Of a DNA stretch of 10,707 nucleotides, positions 6,767-10,707 are shown piece by piece (positions within the stretch are counted from its first letter, which is position 1; each line of letters begins with the position of its first letter). The position numbers and the translations under genes are program-made. Location: positions 1-10,707 of the forward strand of contig JASHTP010000108.1 in assembly GCA_030040495.1 (NCBI GenBank), in the 5' to 3' direction. The notes beneath the pieces were generated by a model. That model made no database searches. It saw only the letters and a list, made by a program, of their open reading frames with translations, and was not told the origin of the DNA. The stretch comes from Alphaproteobacteria bacterium (GTDB taxonomy: Bacteria > Pseudomonadota > Alphaproteobacteria > ATCC43930 > CGMCC-115725).

Positions 6767-7411
6767 ATGAGTGCTTTGCCGCTCTCGGGTCACGGCCGGA
6801 ACATCGGACCGCCCCGGCTCCTGTTCCTGCCCGGCATCGGTGCCGATCCCACGTTCTGGCGTCCGCTGGGCGATCGGCTGCCCGCCTATTGGGAGAAAGT
6901 CTATTTCGGGTGGCCGGGCCTGGGCCATCAGCCCGCCGATCCCGCGGTGAAAGGCTGGTCGGACCTCGTCGCCATGGTCGAGGCAAAATTGGACGATGAT
7001 CGGGCGGTCGACCTGCTGGCTCAGTCTATGGGCGGCGCCATCGCCGTGCAGATCGCGCTCAAGCACCCGACGCGGGTCCGACGGATCGTGCTCAGCGTCA
7101 CCGCCGGCGGGCTCGACGTCGCGAGCCTGGGCGGGATCGATTGGCGGCCGGCCTACCGGCGTGAGTATCCCAATGCCGCCGCCTGGATCGCCGCGGTGCG
7201 CCCGGACTACACAAGCGAGCTGCACCGCATCACCCACCCGACCCTGCTCTTATGGGGCGATTCCGATCCGATCAGCCCGGTCGCGGTCGGGGCACGGCTG
7301 CTGAGCCTGTTGCCCAACGCCCGGCTTCACGTCGTTCCCGGTGGCGAGCATGACCTGGTCCAAGCGCGCGCCGATGCGATCGCCGATACGGTCCGCGCGC
7401 ATCTGTCCTGA
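6767..7411 (+). CDS. Small alpha/beta hydrolase (214 aa)
   Basis: LLFLPGIGADPTFW (residues 18-31) is strand 3 with the oxyanion loop, LLAQSMGG (83-90) is the nucleophile elbow with Ser87, WGDSDPISP (163-171) holds acid Asp167, and GGEHDLV (192-198) holds His195. The triad is complete. The first elbow residue is Ala instead of the usual Gly (A-x-S-x-G). The protein is short because the lid between strands 6 and 7 is minimal, resembling BioH/menaquinone-esterase-like or PhaZ-like small hydrolases. An ATG at 6761 is also in frame, but AGAAAGG at 6753-6759 is 1 nt from it and 7 nt from the ATG at 6767, so the latter is preferred. It lies 108 nt after the dehydrogenase, with no clear promoter of its own. 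Confidence 0.9.
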   Translation: MSALPLSGHGRNIGPPRLLFLPGIGADPTFWRPLGDRLPAYWEKVYFGWPGLGHQPADPAVKGWSDLVAMVEAKLDDDRAVDLLAQSMGGAIAVQIALKHPTRVRRIVLSVTAGGLDVASLGGIDWRPAYRREYPNAAAWIAAVRPDYTSELHRITHPTLLLWGDSDPISPVAVGARLLSLLPNARLHVVPGGEHDLVQARADAIADTVRAHLS

Positions 7412-7462
7412 GCGAAGGCGTGGGCCGGAAACCGACAGTCTGTGGATGCTGGCTAAGGCGCG

Positions 7463-7669
7463 TCACGGCGCCTGGGGCGCCTCCTCGGCGAGCGCGCTGG
7501 CGAAGACCGCGCACCAGCGCTGCGCCTCTGATTCCGTGGCGAAGCTCTGACTGTGGCCAAGGTCGACGATGGTGGTGGGGCCGGACTGGCGCTCGACGCG
7601 CCAGTGAACCTCATACTGATCGCCGGTATGCTCGACCTTCAGCCAAGGGGTCTTTGCCGTTGGAGCCAT
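7463..7669 (-). CDS. Small uncharacterised protein (68 aa)
   Basis: I do not recognise a family. The frame reads leftward from an ATG at 7669 and has a natural composition: a basic start, an alternating segment EHTGDQYEVHWRVE (13-26) suggesting beta-strands, then SFATESEAQRWCAVFASALAEE (42-63), which would form an amphipathic helix. Third positions are mostly G or C, as in the neighbours. There is no signal peptide or membrane helix. No clear ribosome binding site precedes the ATG, and the start overlaps another open frame on the same strand by 59 nt, so coupling between them is possible. It converges with the hydrolase ending at 7411. Confidence 0.55.
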   Translation of the reverse strand: MAPTAKTPWLKVEHTGDQYEVHWRVERQSGPTTIVDLGHSQSFATESEAQRWCAVFASALAEEAPQAP

Positions 7670-7922
7670 TTAAGGTCCCGTACTGCCACTCTGGTCGGCC
7701 CGCTGGCGTCTTCGCACAGACCTTGCGCCGGCTGGCGACCACAGTGCAGCCCTCGGCGACCTCGCATGAAGAGGCTTGCGCGAACTGCGTGCAATTGTCG
7801 CAGCGCAACATGGGCATCACGGCTTCGCGCGGGTCCCTTGCACTCGGGCAATGCTCTCCGATGGCCTGTCGCGCGGCTTGATCGGCGTCGCTTTGGAGTG
7901 AATTCGCCTCGCGCCCGCGCAT
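7611..7922 (-). CDS. Possible small cysteine-containing protein (up to 103 aa)
   Basis: The frame opens at an ATG at 7922, with further ATGs at 7817 and 7811 that would give 68 or 66 residues. From 7817 it reads MPMLRCDNCTQF, followed by SSCEVAEGCTV and KVCAK, so a CxxC pair and three more cysteines fall within about 30 residues, resembling a small zinc-binding or treble-clef-like fold. G/C at third positions supports coding. No good ribosome binding site was found for any start, and its last 59 nt overlap the 68-aa gene in another frame, so only one may be real. No family recognised. Confidence 0.35.
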   Translation of the reverse strand: MRGREANSLQSDADQAARQAIGEHCPSARDPREAVMPMLRCDNCTQFAQASSCEVAEGCTVVASRRKVCAKTPAGRPEWQYGTLNGSNGKDPLAEGRAYRRSV

Positions 7923-7937
7923 TTCTGCATGCGAAAT
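7921..7937. repeat. AT-rich dyad ATTTC-N7-GAAAT
   Basis: Perfect 5-bp arms (7921-7925 and 7933-7937) stand out in GC-rich surroundings, directly upstream of the leftward open frame that begins at 7922. It could be an operator or promoter element. Its spacing does not fit the alphaproteobacterial LexA site (GTTC-N7-GTTC). Confidence 0.25.
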
Positions 7938-7954
7938 AGGCAGCTTGCTCAGGC

Positions 7955-7990
7955 TTACGCCATCTCGTGGGCGCGGCCGCGGCCGGTCAT
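7955..7990 (-). other. 11-codon remnant ORF overlapping the LacI stop
   Basis: An ATG at 7990 overlaps the LacI-fragment stop as ATGA and reads MTGRGRAHEMA before TAA. ATGA overlaps usually mark a following operon gene, so this may be the 5' stub of a gene otherwise lost. It may equally be chance. Confidence 0.25.
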
Positions 7991-8400
7991 GAGGACGCGC
8001 CCCGATCCGACGGTGCCGGGCTGGTGGTGCCGCGCGGCATGATGGCGACCGGCAGCAGCGTGGCGTGCAGCGCGGGCTGGCCGCTGAGACGCAGCAGCAG
8101 CTGCTCGGCGGCGCCGCGCCCCATCTCGACGGTCGGATCGCGCACGGCGGTGAGCGGCGACGCGACGTTGCGGGCGAAGTCGAAATCGTCGAAGCCGGTG
8201 ATCGAGATCTCCCCGGGCACGTCGACGCCCGCGGCGCGGCATTCGAACAGCGCGCCGAGCGCGAGCACGTCGTTGACGCTGAGCGCCGCCGTCGGCCGCG
8301 GCCTGAGCGCGAGCAGGCGGCGCATGGCGTCCCGCGCCTCGGTCACGTCGTACCGCGCCTCGACCAGCCCGCCTTCGACGAGGTCGAGCCCGACCGGCCT
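7987..8400 (-). pseudogene. LacI-family transcriptional regulator, C-terminal fragment (5' end deleted)
   Basis: About 135 residues of the periplasmic-binding-protein-like effector domain are intact: EARYDVTEARDAMRRLLAL, RPRPTAALSVNDVLALGAL, the signature VDVPGEISITGFDDFDFA, SPLTAVRDP, MGRGAAEQLLLRL and a normal C-terminus with a TGA at 7989-7987. LacI regulators are about 330-350 residues, so the helix-turn-helix and the first half of the effector domain, some 200 residues, are missing. Homology stops near 8391-8400. Beyond that point the sequence is the antisense of the aldolase. An ATG at 8484 keeps the frame open, but the residues it adds are antisense aldolase and not LacI-like. The fragment cannot bind DNA as a LacI protein. 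The aldolase next to it suggests it once controlled sugar catabolism. Confidence 0.85.
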
Positions 8401-9306
8401 CGACGAGGCGGCGCTCCAGGACGTCGTTGACGTCAAGCGGGCGCTGACCCGCGTGCTGGCGCCGCACGCCTCGGCGCTGCTCACCGAGCCGCTCTACGGC
8501 TATTGGTCGGGCTTCGCGGCGACCCCGCCTCATTGCGGGCTGATGCTGACCTTGGAGGACCACACTTTCCGCGAGACCGCCGAAGCCCGGCTTTCGGCCG
8601 AGATCGCCAATTGGAGCGTCGAGAAGATCAAGCGCCTCGGCGCCGACGCGGTGAAGATCCTCGCCTGCTACCGGCCGGACGCGGCGCCGGAGATCCGCGC
8701 CCATCAGCAGGCCTTCGTGCGGCGGGTCGGCGAAGCCTGCCGCCGGCACGACATCTGCCATGTGCTGGAGCTCCTCGTCTACTCGCTGCCGCACGAGCGC
8801 CGGCAGACCCGCGGCTATGTCGAGCAGACCGGCAAGCGGCCGCAGCTGGTGATCGACAGCGTGCGGGATTTCGCCGATCCCGGCTTCGGCGTCGACCTCT
8901 TCAAGCTCGAAAGTCCGCTCGAGGCGTCGGCGCTGCCGGATCCCGAGGCCGGTCCCGCCGAGCGCGTCGTCGAGGCGCAGGCGCTTTTCGCCGAGCTCGG
9001 TCGCGCGGCGGCGCGCCCCTGGGTGATGCTCAGCGCCGGCGCGGGGATGCACGAGTTCGAGCGCGTGCTGCGCTACGCCTACGCCGTAGGCGCCAGCGGC
9101 TATCTCGCCGGGCGCGCCATCCGCTGGGAGGCGGTGCAGGGCTTCCCCGACATTGCGGCGGTCGAGCGGGGCCTCGAGACCGAGGCGGTGCCTACATGGA
9201 ACGTCTCAACACCCTGACGCGCCACCCCGCCTTCGCCGGCGAGGTGGCCCTCGCGGAGGCCGGGCCCGAATTCCGGCGCCGCTATGCCGCGCCGCCCGCG
9301 TCCTGA
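8396..9306 (+). pseudogene. LacD-type tagatose-1,6-bisphosphate aldolase, N-terminally truncated and frameshifted
   Basis: From GLDEAAL the frame follows class I LacD-like aldolases: RVLAPHASALLTEPLYG, NWSVEKIKRLGADAVKIL (conserved Lys), ELLVYSL, VDLFKLESP (with the Schiff-base Lys), PWVMLSAG, GASGYLAGRAIRWEAV. About 45-50 N-terminal residues, including the first barrel strand and its conserved Asp, are absent, and upstream lies antisense LacI sequence. At about 9192 the frame breaks: the open frame ends in VPTWNVSTP at 9217, while one base of shift gives VPYMERLNTLTRHPAF and a family-like C-terminus to TGA at 9304-9306. The rest is well conserved, so the damage is recent or an assembly artefact. 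No ribosome binding site or start fits the remaining frame. Confidence 0.85.
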
Positions 9307-9312
9307 TCGGCG

Positions 9313-9357
9313 CGCTCCCCGCCTGGTTGAGGACGGGGCGATTGTGATATTTTTTTT
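9313..9357 (+). terminator. Possible terminator after the aldolase remnant
   Basis: CCCCG (9317-9321) pairs with CGGGG (9334-9338), and two further pairs extend it across a 2-nt bulge (9313-9314 with 9339-9340). An AT-rich run ending in eight T follows at 9350-9357. The T-tract begins 9 nt after the stem, further than in a standard intrinsic terminator, so confidence is low. Confidence 0.3.
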
Positions 9358-9359
9358 AA

Positions 9360-9389
9360 TTGACTCCGCGTCTGTGCCTTTGGCATATG
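9360..9389 (+). promoter_or_regulatory. Possible promoter for the PAS gene
   Basis: TTGACT (9360-9365) matches five of six consensus -35 bases. CATATG (9384-9389) follows after 18 nt but is a weak -10. If used, the leader would be about 200 nt and include the hairpin at 9504-9528. Confidence 0.3.
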
Positions 9390-9503
9390 ACAGCCCGACG
9401 CTTGGGGTTTTCGAAGAGATTGCCCGCGGCGCTGCGCTAAATAGGCCGCGTCTGGTGTGCTCGCCAAGCCAAAGCGCGAAAACGACCAGGATTGATTTGG
9501 ACT

Positions 9504-9528
9504 TTGCCGGCGGACCGCCGCCCGGCAA
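9504..9528 (+). repeat. Strong hairpin in the PAS gene leader
   Basis: TTGCCGG (9504-9510) pairs with CCGGCAA (9522-9528), and three inner pairs (9511-9513 with 9518-9520) close a 4-nt loop with one bulged C (9521), 10 bp in all. No T-tract follows. It lies 71 nt before the start codon. Confidence 0.5.
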
Positions 9529-9599
9529 CACCTCGCGCGCTCTGCCGCAGGGGCCAGGAAAGGGCGTAAGAGCGGATCCTCCAGCGAGGGGTGTCATCG

Positions 9600-10115
9600 A
9601 TGCAGCATCGACCCGACGAGCGCGCCGGACGCGCCCGCGATCCCGTGTTCCGGCTCTTGTCGCCGGATGACGTCTTGCCGGCTTACGACGCGCGCATCGC
9701 CGAACTCCATCGCCTGTGGCAGACCATCCGGCCCGCGCCGGGCCTCCTGCCGGGCCGGCAGCATTTCGATCCCCTGGCGGTGCCAAAGCTGCTGCGCTGG
9801 ATGTATCTGGTGGAGACCGAGCCGGCGCCGATGCGCTTCCGCTACCGCCTGCTCGGCACCGAGCATGTCTTCGCCTTGGGACGGGATGTGACCGGCGAAT
9901 GGCTCGACGAAGCGCATCCGGCCTTCGGCAGCTCGCCCGCCTATCCCCAGTTCCTCGCCACCGCCGCCGGGCAGCTCGCCTATTACCGCGGCCCGCCGAC
10001 CTATTACTTCGACCGCGACCATCTCCTGATCGAGCGGCTGTTGCTGCCGCTGGCGCGCGACAGCAGGAAGGTCGACATGGTGCTGGGCGTCACGGTCTTC
10101 GTCGGCCGACCGTGA
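9600..10115 (+). CDS. PAS_5-type PAS domain protein (171 aa)
   Basis: The length and motif order match the alphaproteobacterial PAS_5 group: LHRLWQTIRP (36-45), LPGRQHFDPLAVPKLL (50-65), then RFRYRLLGTEHVFALGRDVTGEWLDE (79-104) forming the central PAS strands, and LLLPLARDSRKVDMVLGVTVF (147-167) as the last strands. These are single-domain cytoplasmic proteins without an output domain. A ligand or partner is unknown, and a sensory or regulatory role is inferred from the fold alone. The ATG at 9600 is favoured because GAGGGG (9586-9591) stands 8 nt before it. An in-frame GTG at 9591 overlaps that ribosome binding site. Some tools may still extend the gene to 9591. Confidence 0.88.
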   Translation: MQHRPDERAGRARDPVFRLLSPDDVLPAYDARIAELHRLWQTIRPAPGLLPGRQHFDPLAVPKLLRWMYLVETEPAPMRFRYRLLGTEHVFALGRDVTGEWLDEAHPAFGSSPAYPQFLATAAGQLAYYRGPPTYYFDRDHLLIERLLLPLARDSRKVDMVLGVTVFVGRP

Positions 10116-10168
10116 GCCGGCGGTCCCGCGGCGGCGACCGGCGCCTTCCCTGCGCCATCCTCTCCCGC

Positions 10169-10197
10169 TTCCGGCACAAGACCGGCTGAAGTACGAT
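10169..10197 (+). promoter_or_regulatory. Weak candidate promoter for the MASE4 gene
   Basis: TTCCGG (10169-10174), 17 nt, TACGAT (10192-10197), ending 37 nt before the ATG. The -10 matches four of six consensus bases and the -35 only two, so position and spacing are the main support. Confidence 0.3.
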
Positions 10198-10234
10198 CCC
10201 CGCAGGGTCGAACGGCGGACGCGGCGGGAAACGG

Positions 10235-10707
10235 ATGGCGGAGGAAGCGACGGCGGAGCGGCGGCTGGTGCTTTCGATGCTGCCGGCGGGACCCGGCGAG
10301 CGCCGCTTCGCGCTCGCCGTCGTGCTGCTGTCGCTGGCGCTCTTCGCCGCGGCGGCACCCTACGCGCGCTTGCCCCTGCCGCCGGTGGCGGCGTTCATCC
10401 CCGCCTATGAATCGGCGCTGACCCTCAGCGACCTCATCACCGCGGCACTGATCTTCGGCCAGTTCACCATCGGGCACTCGCGCGCGCTGCTGGTGCTGGC
10501 GAGCGGCTATCTCTTCACCGCGCTGATGGCGGTCGCCCATGCGCTGAGCTTTCCTGGCCTGTTCGCGCCCGGCGGGCTGCTCGGCGCCGGCGCGCAGAGC
10601 ACGGCCTGGCTCTATATGTTCTGGCATGGCGGCTTCCCTGCCGCGGTCATCGCCTACGCGCTGTTGAAGCGCGGCGGCGCGGGCCCGGCCCGGCTGGCGG
10701 CGCCGGC
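10235..10707 (+). CDS. MASE4-domain membrane sensor (partial, 3' end outside window)
   Basis: The visible 157 residues are a multi-helix membrane domain with MASE4-like sequence: helix 1 FALAVVLLSLALFAAAAPYA (25-44), the loop PPVAAFIPAYESAL (49-62), helix 2 LSDLITAALIFGQFTI (64-79), helix 3 LLVLASGYLFTALMAVAHAL (85-104), the loop FPGLFAPGGLLGAGAQSTAW (106-125) and helix 4 LYMFWHGGFPAAVIAYALL (126-144). MASE4 is an N-terminal sensory module normally joined to a GGDEF or histidine kinase domain, which would lie past the edge, so the output cannot be stated. The ATG at 10235 follows GCGGGAAACGG, a weak ribosome binding site. It is 119 nt after the PAS gene. Confidence 0.85.
   Translation, partial: MAEEATAERRLVLSMLPAGPGERRFALAVVLLSLALFAAAAPYARLPLPPVAAFIPAYESALTLSDLITAALIFGQFTIGHSRALLVLASGYLFTALMAVAHALSFPGLFAPGGLLGAGAQSTAWLYMFWHGGFPAAVIAYALLKRGGAGPARLAAP

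Larger units (their letters stand above)
9307..9599. other. Intergenic stretch/leader upstream of the PAS protein
   Basis: This 293-bp stretch has no convincing gene. It holds an AT-rich patch with eight T (9350-9357), TTGACT at 9360-9365 that could be a -35 (CATATG 18 nt downstream as a poor -10), a CTGGT/ACCAG inverted pair around 9450-9490, and a strong hairpin at 9504-9528. Open frames through it have repeat-poor, unlike-protein composition. No tRNA or known riboswitch was recognised. Confidence 0.5.

Noticed and set aside
5657..7237. A 526-codon open frame on the minus strand, and similar long antisense frames such as 3335-4795.
   Set aside because: They mirror well-supported genes on the other strand, have Arg/Ala/Gly-rich composition without any family motif, and are expected in DNA with very high GC at third positions.
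7456..7473. AGGCGC/GCGCCT hairpin between the convergent hydrolase and small gene as a bidirectional terminator.
   Set aside because: The stem is only 6 bp and has no T-tract on either strand. It also covers the last codons of the minus-strand gene.
8396..8484. Start of the LacI-like frame at the ATG at 8484.
   Set aside because: The added residues are antisense aldolase sequence and not LacI-like, so the frame is open by chance.
9591..9593. In-frame GTG as the PAS protein start.
   Set aside because: It overlaps the end of the GAGGGG ribosome binding site, which is well placed for the ATG at 9600.
9284..9670. A 128-codon frame across the leader of the PAS gene.
   Set aside because: It begins inside the aldolase remnant, overlaps the PAS gene in another frame, and has no ribosome binding site or recognisable motif.
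1..10707. CRISPR array, tRNA/rRNA genes, insertion sequences, attachment sites.
   Set aside because: No regularly spaced repeats, T-loop-like motifs, transposase/integrase motifs or terminal inverted repeats with target duplications were seen by reading.

Overview
The window is GC-rich (about 70% by eye), uses G/C at most third codon positions, and carries protein families typical of Alphaproteobacteria (PAS_5-type protein, MASE4 membrane sensor, class III cyclase with an alphaproteobacterial-style N-terminus, family III CoA-transferase with a CitE-like lyase). It looks like chromosomal DNA of a soil or freshwater alphaproteobacterium, perhaps Rhodospirillales or Hyphomicrobiales. That placement is inference. 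No transposase, integrase, tRNA, rRNA or CRISPR array was seen.

Layout. 1-914 (-): 5' part of a membrane glycosyltransferase of the NodC/hyaluronan synthase/PgaC type, cut by the window edge. 1079-3252 (-): two-gene operon in which a CaiB/BaiF CoA-transferase is followed, through an ATGA overlap, by a CitE-like (HpcH/HpaI fold) acyl-CoA lyase. 3253-3385: divergent promoter region. 3386-4705 (+): class III adenylate cyclase with all catalytic residues. 4744-5748 (+): alpha/beta hydrolase starting at TTG. 5765-6658 (+): NAD-dependent epimerase/dehydratase, 16 nt downstream. 6767-7411 (+): second, short alpha/beta hydrolase. 7463-7922 (-): one or two small uncharacterised proteins. 7987-9306: two broken genes facing away from each other, a LacI-type regulator (-) and a LacD-type sugar-bisphosphate aldolase (+). 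9307-9599: long leader or intergenic stretch with a T-tract and a strong hairpin. 9600-10115 (+): PAS_5 protein. 10235-10707 (+): start of a MASE4 membrane sensor, cut by the window edge.

How the parts work together. The CoA-transferase and lyase would activate a dicarboxylic acid as a CoA ester and cleave the resulting 3-hydroxyacyl-CoA, as in citramalate, malate or itaconate catabolism. The cyclase and the first hydrolase are separate transcription units that carry nearly the same promoter-plus-leader module (TTGCCG-N17-TAGGTT, then AGGAGG at the same distance), so they are probably expressed alike. The hydrolase, dehydrogenase and perhaps second hydrolase form a small catabolic-looking run. 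The right end is signalling (PAS_5, MASE4).

The most unusual structures are the head-to-head double truncation of regulator and aldolase near 8391-8400, combined with a separate frameshift in the aldolase near 9192; the duplicated promoter/leader module, whose -10 box contains the cyclase stop codon; and a predicted leaderless start for the CoA-transferase. I see no clearly new multi-gene defence or biosynthetic system.
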